A stretch of 64,000 nt of DNA from Bradyrhizobium nanningense. Its GTDB lineage: Bacteria; Pseudomonadota; Alphaproteobacteria; Rhizobiales; Xanthobacteraceae. The notes beneath the pieces were generated by a model, which saw only the letters and a program-made list of their open reading frames with translations, had not been told where the DNA came from and did not search any database. A program made the position numbers and the translations under genes. Positions 25,919 to 34,578 of this stretch are shown piece by piece. The stretch is from the NCBI RefSeq assembly GCF_004114535.1, contig NZ_LBJC01000077.1, positions 1 through 64,000 on the forward strand, given 5' to 3'. Each line of letters opens with the position of its first letter. The first letter of the stretch is position 1.

Positions 25919-26905
25919 TCAAGAGATCGGTTTCCGCTTCGGCTTCCTGCGCTCGTTGCGTGAAGGCGAAGTTGCGTTACGCGAGGCGGGCTCCACGAAC
26001 CCGCTCGCCACGGCGGCGGCCTGCGCAAGGTCCTGGCTGATGACATCGAGCACGGCCTTGGCCGCGACCGACACGGCGCGCCTGGGGTGATGCACCCAGG
26101 CAATCGAGCGCACGATCCTCTGCTCGTCGAAGCGATGCGCCCGGATGCTGCCGCTGGCCAGCGATTGCCGGAGCGCAATGGTCGGCAGCACCGTCGCGAA
26201 ATCGGTAGTTGCGATCACGTCGCAGAGCGCGGGCAGGGTGTCGAGCTCCAGGCGTGGCCGCAGGTCGATTCCGATTGCGGCGGCATGCTCGTCGAGGATC
26301 AGGCGCAGGCCGTGGCGCTTCGACGGCAGCACGAGATCGACATTGGCGATGTGGTCGAAGCGTAGTTTTGCAGGCGGCCTGATCGGGCCGTCCTTCCGGC
26401 AGGCGAACACCATCTCTTCGTCCATGACGTGGTACGCGGCTAACGGCGTCTTGCGGCGCGGCACGTTGATCAGTGCGAAATCGAGTTGGCCGGTGCTGAC
26501 CCAGTCGACCAGCGTTTCGGTATAGCCCTCGCAGACCGACAGCGTGATCTCGGGATAGCTGCTGGCGACGGTCGCCGACGACCTCGCCATCGTGCTCTGC
26601 GCAACCGAGGTGATGAGGCCGACCGAGACGCGGCCCGAGATGCGCCCGCCGAGCTGCGCCATCTCCTGCCGCGCATATTCGGCGTCGCGCACGATCGGCG
26701 CCGTCAGCCGCACCAGGGCCTCCCCGGCGCTGGTCAACGTCATGCCCTGGACGCTGCGGTCGAACAGTTTCTGGCCGAGTTCGGCCTCGAGCTTGGCGAT
26801 CTGCATGCTCAGCGCCGGCTGCACGATGTTGAGCTGGCGTGCGGCGCGGGTGACGTTTCTCTCCTCGGCCAGGCACAGGAAATATTGCATCTGCCTGAGT
26901 TCCAC
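25919..26905 (-). CDS. LysR-family regulator of the furan cluster (candidate)
   Basis: 328 residues from a GTG at 26905 (AAGGA 9 bp upstream). LysR winged helix at residues 1-60 (RNVTRAARQLNIVQPALSMQIAKLE), then an effector-binding domain. The last 30 residues are Arg/Lys-rich. It is divergent from the UbiX gene across 162 bp that contain a perfect 15-bp palindrome with LysR-type symmetry, so it probably controls the UbiX-UbiD unit, and perhaps the TctC receptor behind it. Confidence 0.9.
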   Translation of the reverse strand: MELRQMQYFLCLAEERNVTRAARQLNIVQPALSMQIAKLEAELGQKLFDRSVQGMTLTSAGEALVRLTAPIVRDAEYARQEMAQLGGRISGRVSVGLITSVAQSTMARSSATVASSYPEITLSVCEGYTETLVDWVSTGQLDFALINVPRRKTPLAAYHVMDEEMVFACRKDGPIRPPAKLRFDHIANVDLVLPSKRHGLRLILDEHAAAIGIDLRPRLELDTLPALCDVIATTDFATVLPTIALRQSLASGSIRAHRFDEQRIVRSIAWVHHPRRAVSVAAKAVLDVISQDLAQAAAVASGFVEPASRNATSPSRNERRKPKRKPIS

Positions 26906-26966
26906 GGGGCGTGTCCTTCGTTCAGCGATCCGCGCGCGGAGGCCATCATCTCAGATGATGAATGAT

Positions 26967-26981
26967 ATAATCAATGATTAT
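26967..26981. promoter_or_regulatory. Palindrome in the LysR-ubiX divergent promoter
   Basis: ATAATCA-A-TGATTAT, a perfect 7-1-7 inverted repeat in an AT-rich patch 61 bp from the LysR start and 86 bp from the UbiX start. It fits the T-N11-A dyad of LysR binding sites. Candidate operator for both directions. Confidence 0.6.
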
Positions 26982-27067
26982 TTGTGGTGATGGATGAGGT
27001 TGCCTAATCTTGCGGCGGATCGCCTGGCCTTGAAAGGTGCGGGCTCCCAGGGAGCGCAACCAGAAAC

Positions 27068-27688
27068 ATGCAGGACGCCGGCCCCACGCGAATGATCATC
27101 GGCATTTCCGGCGCCTCGGGCGTCACCTATGGCGTGCGGCTGCTGCAGCTGCTGCGCAATGCCGGCGTCGAGACGCATCTGGTGATGTCGAGGACCGCCG
27201 AGCAGACCTTTGCCTATGAGACCGATCTGAAGATCGCGGAGGTGAGGGCGCTCGCCAATGTCTGTCATGCCATCGACGACATGGCCTCCGCCATCTCCAG
27301 CGGCTCGTTCCGCACTGCCGGCATGATCGTGGCGCCGTGCTCGATGCGGTCGATGTCCGAGATCGCCGCGGGCGTGACCACGACATTGCTGACCCGGGCT
27401 GCCGACGTCGTGCTCAAGGAGCGCAGGCGTCTGGTGCTGATGGTGCGCGAGACGCCGCTGCATACCGGCCATCTCCGGACGATGACCGCGCTGTCGGAGA
27501 TCGGCGCGATCATCGCGCCGCCCGTGCCGGCCTTCTACGCCAAGCCGGAAAGCCTCGACGACATGGTCGAGCACACTGTCGGCCGCGTGCTCGACCTCTT
27601 CGACATCGATGTCGGCGTCGTGCGCCGCTGGGGCGAGGACGAGGCGCTCAAGCGCCGCTCGCCGACGCTGCGCAAGGTTGCGCCCTGA
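27068..27688 (+). CDS. hmfG: UbiX-like flavin prenyltransferase (HmfG-type)
   Basis: 206 residues. GISGASGVTYGVRLL is the FMN-binding N-terminus and APCSMRSMSEIAAG the conserved Ser/Met loop of UbiX enzymes, which add a dimethylallyl unit to FMN to make prenylated FMN. The UbiD enzyme that needs this cofactor starts 28 bp downstream. In the hmf furan clusters a UbiX-like gene (HmfG) pairs with the furandicarboxylate decarboxylase HmfF; the whole neighbourhood supports that assignment rather than ubiquinone synthesis. Confidence 0.88.
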   Translation: MQDAGPTRMIIGISGASGVTYGVRLLQLLRNAGVETHLVMSRTAEQTFAYETDLKIAEVRALANVCHAIDDMASAISSGSFRTAGMIVAPCSMRSMSEIAAGVTTTLLTRAADVVLKERRRLVLMVRETPLHTGHLRTMTALSEIGAIIAPPVPAFYAKPESLDDMVEHTVGRVLDLFDIDVGVVRRWGEDEALKRRSPTLRKVAP

Positions 27689-27716
27689 TCTGAACGCCTA
27701 AGGAAAGACCCGTTAC

Positions 27717-29138
27717 ATGCAAATGGAAACTCCGGCCAGAACCGCTGCGAAGGGGCAGGCCGATCTGCGCGGCTGGCTCGCCTACCTCGCCGAGCGCGAC
27801 AAGCTCGCCATCGCGCGCGAAGGCATTGGCCTCGCCGATGAGCTCGCCGCAGTCGCCAAGCGGCTGGAGCGCGACAGCGCCGTGCTGTTTCCGCGCCCTG
27901 ATGGCCACGAGATTCCCGTCGTCGCCAACCTTTTTGCCGGGCGTGGCTGGGTCGCCGATTCCATTGGCGTGACTGAAGACCAGTTGCTGCCGCGTTTCCT
28001 GGCGGCCGCCAGCCATCCGCTCCCGACACACGAAGTGCCGAGCGGGCCGGTGCAGGACGTTGTCCATAAAGATGTCGACCTGCTGCGCCAGCTTCCGGTG
28101 CCCAAGCATAATGAGCGCGACAGCGGCCCTTACATCACGGCCGGCCTGCTGATTGCGCGCAACCCGAAGACCGGCGTGCAGAACGTCTCGATCCATCGTT
28201 GCCAGATATCCAGCAGGAACCGCATCGGCGTGCTGTTGCTGCCGCGGCACACGTTCTCCTACTATCGTCTTGCCGAAGAGCTCGGGCAGGCACTTGAGAT
28301 CGCGATCGTGATCGGTGCGCATCCGGCCTTGATGCTGACCTCGCAAGCGATCGCAGCGCTCGACGAGGACGAGATGGCCATTGCCGGCGCGCTGTTGGGT
28401 TCGCCCGTCGATGTCGTCAAATGCCGCACCAATTCGGTTCGCGTGCCCGCCCATGCGGAGATCGTGATCGAAGGGCGCATTCTGCAGGGCGTGCGCGAGC
28501 CGGAAGGTCCGTTCGGCGAGTTCCCGCAATATTACGGTCCGCGCGCCAATCGCGAGGTGATCGAGGTCGACGCGATCACGCATCGCAAGAAGCCGATCTT
28601 CCACACCATCGTCGGCGGCGGCTTCGAGCATCTGATCCTCGGCGGCGTGCCGCGCGAGGCGACGCTGCTCCAGCATCTGCGCCGTAGCTTCCCCAACGTG
28701 CTCGACGTTCGCCTGACGCGCGGCGGCACCTGCCGCTATCATCTCGCGATCAAGATCCACAAGGCCAATGACGGCGAGCCCAAGAACATCATGATGTGCG
28801 CCTTCGGCGCGCATTACGACATCAAGCAGGTGGTCGTCGTGGACAAGGACGTCGACATCTCCTCGTCGGACGAGATCGAATGGGCGGTGGCGACGCGCTT
28901 CCAGGCTGATCGCGATCTCATGGTCGTCTCGGGCGCGCTCGGCTCGAAGCTTGATCCGACCACCGACAACGGCATCAGCTCGAAGATGGGCCTGGATGCG
29001 ACCGCACCGGTCAGCGCGCCCGAGCTCGCCTTCAAGCGCATCCGCGTCAAGGGCGAGGAGCATGTCGATCTCGCCACAGCGTTGCAGGCCGACCCCAGCG
29101 CCGCCATCGTGCGGCTTCTTGCAGAGGCACGAACGTGA
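27717..29138 (+). CDS. hmfF: UbiD-family decarboxylase (HmfF-type, 2,5-furandicarboxylate)
   Basis: 473 residues, normal for UbiD enzymes. SIHRCQISSRNRIGVLL and REPEGPFGEFPQYYGPRANRE (central Glu-Arg region) match the prenyl-FMN and metal-binding core. These enzymes decarboxylate aromatic or unsaturated acids reversibly through a prenyl-FMN adduct. Placed between its UbiX partner and a furoyl-CoA pathway, removal of one carboxyl of 2,5-furandicarboxylate to give 2-furoate is the expected job. Another heteroaromatic or phenolic acid cannot be excluded from sequence. Confidence 0.87.
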   Translation: MQMETPARTAAKGQADLRGWLAYLAERDKLAIAREGIGLADELAAVAKRLERDSAVLFPRPDGHEIPVVANLFAGRGWVADSIGVTEDQLLPRFLAAASHPLPTHEVPSGPVQDVVHKDVDLLRQLPVPKHNERDSGPYITAGLLIARNPKTGVQNVSIHRCQISSRNRIGVLLLPRHTFSYYRLAEELGQALEIAIVIGAHPALMLTSQAIAALDEDEMAIAGALLGSPVDVVKCRTNSVRVPAHAEIVIEGRILQGVREPEGPFGEFPQYYGPRANREVIEVDAITHRKKPIFHTIVGGGFEHLILGGVPREATLLQHLRRSFPNVLDVRLTRGGTCRYHLAIKIHKANDGEPKNIMMCAFGAHYDIKQVVVVDKDVDISSSDEIEWAVATRFQADRDLMVVSGALGSKLDPTTDNGISSKMGLDATAPVSAPELAFKRIRVKGEEHVDLATALQADPSAAIVRLLAEART

Positions 29139-29265
29139 TCCGATCAACGCGTGCGAGAAACTTGCGTTGGTTTGCGCGGTTGGAATATGAAGCGGGTGCC
29201 GCTTATGGTATCGCGCCAATGAGCCAATCGTGTTGCAGCGCAATGCTGCCGGGAGGAAGGAACTG

Positions 29266-30105
29266 ATGTCGACGGCCCTGCGCATCGCTCACGGCGCTTT
29301 CGGCAGGGTCGCTCTGCTTGACATGGACCGTTCGCTGGTCCGCCACGCCCACCATCACTGTCACGTACTGCTCAAGGTCGAGGGCGCCGATACGCAGTTC
29401 ATGGTCGGCGACCAGGTCACGCCGCTTACCGATACCGCGGCCGTGCTCGTCGACGGCTGGAAGCCGCATGCTTACGTGCACGACGTCAATCGTCCGCGCA
29501 CGCTGATCATGGCCCTCTATATCGAGCCGGAATGGCTGAAGGAGTTTCGCCCCGGTTGGGCCGCCAGCGGCGCGCCGGGCTTTTTCGAGCGCCCTTCGGG
29601 CGAGGTGTCGCCGCGCATCCGCCAGCTCGCGCTGCATCTGGCCGCTGAAATGATGGCGAATCCGGATGCGGTGCGCACCCATGAGCAGACGCTGTCTGAC
29701 CTGATGATCGCGGTGATCGAACGCTTCACGCCCTGGCGCAGCTTTCCGACCTCGATCCGTGGCATGAGCACGGTGGGCTGCGACTGGCGCATCCGCCGCG
29801 CCATGGACGCGATGCGCGTCCACGATTCCTATTCAAATGTCGATCAGTTCGTGAAAGGCGCGGGCCTCTCGCGCGCGCAGTTCTTCCGCCTGTTTGAGAC
29901 CTCGCTCGGCGTCTCACCAAAGCTCTATCTCAACGTTGTCCGCATGGAGCGCGCGCTCGAGGCCGTGATGCGCGAGGATACGCCGCTCGGCGAACTCAGC
30001 GAGCGCTTTGGTTTTCCGGAGCCGGCGCATTTCACGCGCTTCTTCCGTGACCATGCCGGCGTCAGCCCGCGCGAGTTTCGTAACGTTTCGCGTCTTGCCG
30101 GTTGA
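29266..30105 (+). CDS. AraC-family transcriptional regulator
   Basis: 279 residues from the ATG at 29266 (GGGAGGAAGG upstream). The N-terminal part has a cupin-like sensor (HAHHHCHVLLKVEG), the C-terminal 100 residues two AraC helix-turn-helix motifs (SNVDQFVKGAGLSRAQFFRLF and LGELSERFGFPEPAHFTRFFRDHAG). It sits between the UbiX-UbiD pair and the molybdenum hydroxylase operon, so an activator of the furoyl-CoA genes that senses a furan acid or CoA ester is likely. Confidence 0.9.
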   Translation: MSTALRIAHGAFGRVALLDMDRSLVRHAHHHCHVLLKVEGADTQFMVGDQVTPLTDTAAVLVDGWKPHAYVHDVNRPRTLIMALYIEPEWLKEFRPGWAASGAPGFFERPSGEVSPRIRQLALHLAAEMMANPDAVRTHEQTLSDLMIAVIERFTPWRSFPTSIRGMSTVGCDWRIRRAMDAMRVHDSYSNVDQFVKGAGLSRAQFFRLFETSLGVSPKLYLNVVRMERALEAVMREDTPLGELSERFGFPEPAHFTRFFRDHAGVSPREFRNVSRLAG

Positions 30106-30248
30106 GTCCCGCGAGCTGATATTGCGCTGCACAGTCTCTAATGAGACGATTTGGTAAGTGGTGAGAGCGGGCGGTATGGCCTGCGCACCCGCCGTCCTGA
30201 CATCTGTCACCGTCGCGTCAAAGAGCGCGTCGGGAGGTATGCCGGGAC

Positions 30249-33200
30249 ATGTTGCAGGCGGTCAAATCCGCAAATCCGGGAAGCGGCGACGTACCGTGGG
30301 TCGGCCGTTCGATCGAGCGCGTGGAGGATGCTGCGCTGCTCACCGGCCGCGGCCGCTTCATCGACGATCTCGGCGTTGCGCCCCGCACGCTGCATGCGAC
30401 GATCCTGCGATCGCCGCATGCACATGCCGATATTCTCTCGATCGATGCTGAAGCTGCAAAGCGCCTGCCGGGCGTCGCTGCGGTTCTGACCGGCAGCGAC
30501 GTCAAGGCCGTCACCATGAGCCTCGTCGTCGGCGTGAAGGCGCCGGTCGAGTGCTGGCCCATTGCAATGGATCGTGTGCGCTATGTCGGTGAGCCCGTTG
30601 CCGTGATCGTGGCGACCGACCGCGCCCGCGCCGAGGACGCGGCCGAGCTCATCAACGTCGAATATCGCCCGCGCGGCGCAGTGGTCGATCCGCTCGGCGC
30701 GATCGCACCGGGGGCGCCGGTGCTGCACGACGGCTTTCCCGGCAATCTCGCCAGCGATCGCTCCTTCCGCTATGGCGATCCGGAAAAGGCCTTTGCGGAT
30801 GCGAAGCGCCGGTTCTCCATCGACATCCGCTATCCCCGCAATTCCTGCACGCCGATCGAGACCTATGGCGTCGTTGTCTCGTACGACGCGGGCGAGGATG
30901 CCTATGAGGTTCTCGCCAACTTCCAGGGTCCGTTCAGCATTCACACGGTGATTGCGCGGGCATTGAAAGTGCCGGGCAACCGGCTGCGGCTGCGCACGCC
31001 GCCGGATTCCGGCGGCAGCTTCGGCGTCAAGCAGGGCGTGTTTCCCTATATCGTGCTGATCGCGGCGGCGGCGCGCATCACGGGCCGACCGGTCAAATGG
31101 ATCGAGGACCGGCTTGAGCATCTCACCGCATCGGTGTCGGCCACCAATCGCGCGACCAAGCTATCGGCGGCAGTGGCCGCGGATGGCAAAATTCTCGCGC
31201 TGGACTGGGACCAGGTCGAGGATTGTGGGGCGCACCTGCGTGCGCCCGAGCCGGCGACGCTCTATCGCATGCATGGCAATCTGTCCGGCGCCTACGACAT
31301 CCGCCATGTCAGAATCCGCAACCGCGTCGTCGTCACCAACAAGACGCCAACCGGCCTCAACCGCGGCTTTGGCGGCCCGCAGGTCTATTTCGCGCTGGAA
31401 CGCCTGGTTCAGCGCATTGCAATCGGCCTGAACCTCGACCCGCTTGATGTCATCAAGCGCAACCTGATCGAGGCGAACGCGTTTCCCTATCGCACTGCGA
31501 CGGGAGCCTTGCTCGACTCCGGCAATTACCAAGAAGCGGTCGCGCGAGCGGTCGAGCAGGGCAGGCTTGCCGAACTGAAAGCCAAGCGGGACGAGGCGCG
31601 GGCAGAGGGGCGTCTCTACGGCATCGGCTTTACCGCGGTGGTCGAGCCCAGCGTCTCCAACATGGGCTACATCACCACCGTGCTGACCGCGGCCGAGCGT
31701 CGCAAGGCCGGTCCCAAGAACGGCGCGCAGGCGACCGCGACGGTCGGCCTCGATCCGGTCGGCAGCGTCACCGTGCACGTCGCCTCGGTGCCGCAGGGGC
31801 AGGGCCATCGCACCGTGCTGTCGCAGGTCGTTGCCGATGTCTTCGGCCTGCAGCCGAATGACATTCGCGTCAACACCGAGATCGACACGGCCAAGGACGC
31901 TTGGTCAATCGCGTCAGGGAATTACGCCAGTCGTTTTGCCGCGGCCGTGGCAGGCACCGCGAAGATTGCGGCCGAGCGCGTCGCCGGCAAGCTTGCGCGG
32001 ATCGCCGCCAGCCAGCTCAACGTCGAGGCTGCCGAGATCGTTTTTGCAAAAGGGTTCGTCGCCTCAAAACATAATCCAGAGAACCGGATCGCGTTCTCGC
32101 GCGTCGCAGCCCTCAGCCACTGGTCGCCGGGCTCGCTGCCTGACGATGCCGGCCAGACCATCCGCGAGACCGTGTTCTGGACGCCGCCGGAACTGACGCC
32201 GCCCGACGACGAGGACCGCATCAACTCCTCGCTCTGCCACGGTTTCATTTTCGACTTCTGCGGCGTCGAGATCGATCGCACCACGCTGGAGACGCGGATC
32301 GACCGCTACGTCACCATGCACGACTGCGGCACCATCTTGCATCCCGGCATGGTCAACGGCCAGATCCGCGGCGGCTTCACCCAGGCGCTGGGGGCCGCGC
32401 TGCTTGAGGAATATGCCTATGCCGAGGACGGCAGCTTCCTGACGGGCACGCTCGCCGACTATCTGCTGCCGACCACGACAGAGGTGCCGGAGCCCGAAAT
32501 CTTCCACATGGAGACGCCGTCACCGTTCACGCCGCTCGGCGCCAAGGGCGTCGGCGAAGGCAATTGCATGTCGACGCCGGTGTGCCTCGCCAACGCGGTG
32601 GCGGATGCGCTCGGTGTTGCCGACGTCACCTTGCCGCTGGTGCCGGCGCGGCTCGTGGAGCTCGTGCGCGGCGCCGAGCCGCCGCCTCCCGCGGGTCGCG
32701 CGACCGCTGCCCCCGCGCGCGATGCTGATCGGCGCTTGCGCGGTGAGGGGCAGGCTGTGGTGAAGGGCGCGCCCGAACAGGTCTGGGCCATGCTGCTCGA
32801 TCCCGCGACGCTGCAATCGGTCATTCCGGGCTGCCAGCGCGTCGACAAGGTCACCGACACCCATTTCCGCGCCGATGTCACGCTCGGCATCGGTCCCGTC
32901 ACCGGCCGCTATCGTGCCGATGTCGAGTTGTTCGACCTCGACCCGCCACGCGCGGTCACCTTGCGGGGCGGCGCCACCGGTGCACTCGGCTTCGGCAACG
33001 CGGAGGGACGCATCACGCTGGCACCCGTCGGCGATGGCGGTACCAAGCTGACCTACAGCTACGACGCCGCGATCGGCGGCAAGGTCGCCAGCATCGGCGG
33101 CCGCCTGCTCGACGGCGCAACACGCGTGATCATCGGCCAGTTCTTCACCGCGCTCGCCCGCAAGGCCGGCGGCGGTGGCGCGGAGGCTGGCGGCTTCTCG

Positions 33201-33251
33201 CTGTTCGCGCTGCTCGCGAAGGCGGCTAGCCTGTTCGGAGGGCGCCGATGA
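30249..33251 (+). CDS. hmfA: Molybdenum hydroxylase large subunit fused to CoxG-like domain (HmfA-type 2-furoyl-CoA dehydrogenase)
   Basis: 1000 residues. Residues about 15-800 are the molybdopterin-binding subunit of the xanthine oxidase family: GRSIERVEDAALLTGRG at the start, TPPDSGGSFGVKQG, GLNRGFGGPQVYFALE and the catalytic Glu in PLGAKGVGEGN. A Pro/Ala linker (PPPPAGRATAAPA) leads to residues about 825-985, a CoxG/SRPBCC domain (VVKGAPEQVWAMLLDP, VIPGCQRVDKV). In the hmf pathway this enzyme hydroxylates 2-furoyl-CoA at C5. CoxG is usually a separate gene for membrane anchoring; fusion here suggests membrane-associated electron transfer. Its stop overlaps the next start (ATGA). Confidence 0.88.
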   Translation: MLQAVKSANPGSGDVPWVGRSIERVEDAALLTGRGRFIDDLGVAPRTLHATILRSPHAHADILSIDAEAAKRLPGVAAVLTGSDVKAVTMSLVVGVKAPVECWPIAMDRVRYVGEPVAVIVATDRARAEDAAELINVEYRPRGAVVDPLGAIAPGAPVLHDGFPGNLASDRSFRYGDPEKAFADAKRRFSIDIRYPRNSCTPIETYGVVVSYDAGEDAYEVLANFQGPFSIHTVIARALKVPGNRLRLRTPPDSGGSFGVKQGVFPYIVLIAAAARITGRPVKWIEDRLEHLTASVSATNRATKLSAAVAADGKILALDWDQVEDCGAHLRAPEPATLYRMHGNLSGAYDIRHVRIRNRVVVTNKTPTGLNRGFGGPQVYFALERLVQRIAIGLNLDPLDVIKRNLIEANAFPYRTATGALLDSGNYQEAVARAVEQGRLAELKAKRDEARAEGRLYGIGFTAVVEPSVSNMGYITTVLTAAERRKAGPKNGAQATATVGLDPVGSVTVHVASVPQGQGHRTVLSQVVADVFGLQPNDIRVNTEIDTAKDAWSIASGNYASRFAAAVAGTAKIAAERVAGKLARIAASQLNVEAAEIVFAKGFVASKHNPENRIAFSRVAALSHWSPGSLPDDAGQTIRETVFWTPPELTPPDDEDRINSSLCHGFIFDFCGVEIDRTTLETRIDRYVTMHDCGTILHPGMVNGQIRGGFTQALGAALLEEYAYAEDGSFLTGTLADYLLPTTTEVPEPEIFHMETPSPFTPLGAKGVGEGNCMSTPVCLANAVADALGVADVTLPLVPARLVELVRGAEPPPPAGRATAAPARDADRRLRGEGQAVVKGAPEQVWAMLLDPATLQSVIPGCQRVDKVTDTHFRADVTLGIGPVTGRYRADVELFDLDPPRAVTLRGGATGALGFGNAEGRITLAPVGDGGTKLTYSYDAAIGGKVASIGGRLLDGATRVIIGQFFTALARKAGGGGAEAGGFSLFALLAKAASLFGGRR

Positions 33252-34063
33252 AGCCGTCCGCATTCGACTATCTCCGCGCCGAAAGCGTCGGTGACGTTCT
33301 CGAGGGCCTCGCGCAGCAGGGCGGCGATGCCCGCGTGCTCGCCGGCGGCCAGTCGCTGATGGCGATGCTGAACATGCGTCTGGCCAAACCGAAGCTGCTG
33401 ATCGACATCATGGGGATCAGGGAGCTGCGCCAGATCGAGCGCAAGGGCGATGCCGTCATCATCGGCGCCGGCGTGCGTCAGGCCGATCTGCTGGCCTGGC
33501 CGGATCTTGCCGAGACGCTGCCGCTGGTGGCGCTGGCGCTGCCTTGGGTCGGGCACATGCAGACTCGCAGCCGCGGCACCATCTGCGGCTCGCTCGCGCA
33601 TGCCGATCCCAGCGCAGAGATGCCGCTGACGCTGGTCGCACTCGGCGGCGAGGTGCTGTTGCGCAACACCAGGCGGCGCCGCCGGGTCGCCGCAAAGGAC
33701 TTCTTCGCCGGCATGATGCTGACAGCCCGTGCCGACGAAGAATTGATCGAGGGTATCTCGCTGCCGGTCGTCAAGGGGGCGCGTGTCGCCTTCCGCGAGG
33801 TCGCGCGCCGTCACGGTGACTTCGCTATCGTCGCCTGCGCCGCGATGAAGATTCCGACGGGCGTGCGTCTTGTCGTCGGCGGCGTCGCGGATGTCCCGAC
33901 CGCGCGCGACTGGCCGCGGCTGGAGGGCAGTGCGCTCGACGATGCGCTCAATGCTTTTGCCTACGAGCTCGGGGCCCGCGACGACGTCCACGCCAGCGCA
34001 CGCTACCGCCGCGACCTCGTCCGCATGATCGGGCGCGATCTAATCGGCGAGGTGCTGCAATGA
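33248..34063 (+). CDS. hmfB: FAD-binding medium subunit of the molybdenum hydroxylase (HmfB-type)
   Basis: 271 residues. The FAD-binding motifs are LAGGQSLMAMLNMRLAKP (about 36-53) and RSRGTICGSLAHADPSAEMP (about 108-127), followed by the CO-dehydrogenase flavoprotein C-terminal domain. It lacks the extra 4Fe-4S insertion of 4-hydroxybenzoyl-CoA reductase beta subunits, which argues against HcrB. It passes electrons from the iron-sulfur subunit to an acceptor. Coupled by 4-base overlaps on both sides. Confidence 0.9.
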   Translation: MKPSAFDYLRAESVGDVLEGLAQQGGDARVLAGGQSLMAMLNMRLAKPKLLIDIMGIRELRQIERKGDAVIIGAGVRQADLLAWPDLAETLPLVALALPWVGHMQTRSRGTICGSLAHADPSAEMPLTLVALGGEVLLRNTRRRRRVAAKDFFAGMMLTARADEELIEGISLPVVKGARVAFREVARRHGDFAIVACAAMKIPTGVRLVVGGVADVPTARDWPRLEGSALDDALNAFAYELGARDDVHASARYRRDLVRMIGRDLIGEVLQ

Positions 34064-34578
34064 CACGCCTTAGGGCAGATCAGCGGCATCCCGTCCGCTT
34101 CACGCTCAACGGCAAGTCCGTCCAGGGCGAAGCCGAGCCGCGCATGCTGCTCTCCGATTTCCTGCGCCACCAGCTGGGCGCGACCGGCACCCATGTCGGT
34201 TGCGAGCATGGCGTCTGCGGCGCCTGCACGATTGTCGTCGACGGCATGCTGACGCGGTCCTGCCTGACGCTCGCGGCGCAGGTCGATGGCTGCGAGCTGA
34301 AAACGGTGGAGGGGCTCGCCCCCTCGGCCGACCGGCTGGGTGTGCTGCAGCAGGCGTTCCGCCGCCGCCACGCCCTCCAGTGCGGCTTCTGCACCGCCGG
34401 CATCCTGATATCGCTCGACCATTACCTCGCGAAGAATCCGTCGCCGACCGAAGCGGAGATCCGCGATCTCCTCAGCGGGCATATCTGCCGCTGCACCGGC
34501 TACACCCCGATCATCCAGGCGGCCTTGGAGGCCGCCGCCGAGCTTGCTCCATCCAACAAAGAGACGTCCGATGCTTGA
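34060..34578 (+). CDS. hmfC: 2Fe-2S small subunit of the molybdenum hydroxylase (HmfC-type)
   Basis: 172 residues with both clusters of the family: the plant-ferredoxin-type cluster (GCEHGVCGACTIVVDG, then RSC) and the helical C-terminal cluster (CGFCTAGIL, HICRCTGYTPI). It relays electrons from molybdenum to FAD. Its stop overlaps the ligase start by eight bases, so the four genes are one translationally coupled unit. Confidence 0.92.
   Translation: MTRLRADQRHPVRFTLNGKSVQGEAEPRMLLSDFLRHQLGATGTHVGCEHGVCGACTIVVDGMLTRSCLTLAAQVDGCELKTVEGLAPSADRLGVLQQAFRRRHALQCGFCTAGILISLDHYLAKNPSPTEAEIRDLLSGHICRCTGYTPIIQAALEAAAELAPSNKETSDA

Noticed and set aside
30249..34578. Assignment as 4-hydroxybenzoyl-CoA reductase (HcrABC)
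   Set aside because: The FAD subunit lacks the extra 4Fe-4S insertion, and the surrounding UbiX/UbiD/crotonase genes fit the furoyl-CoA pathway better.
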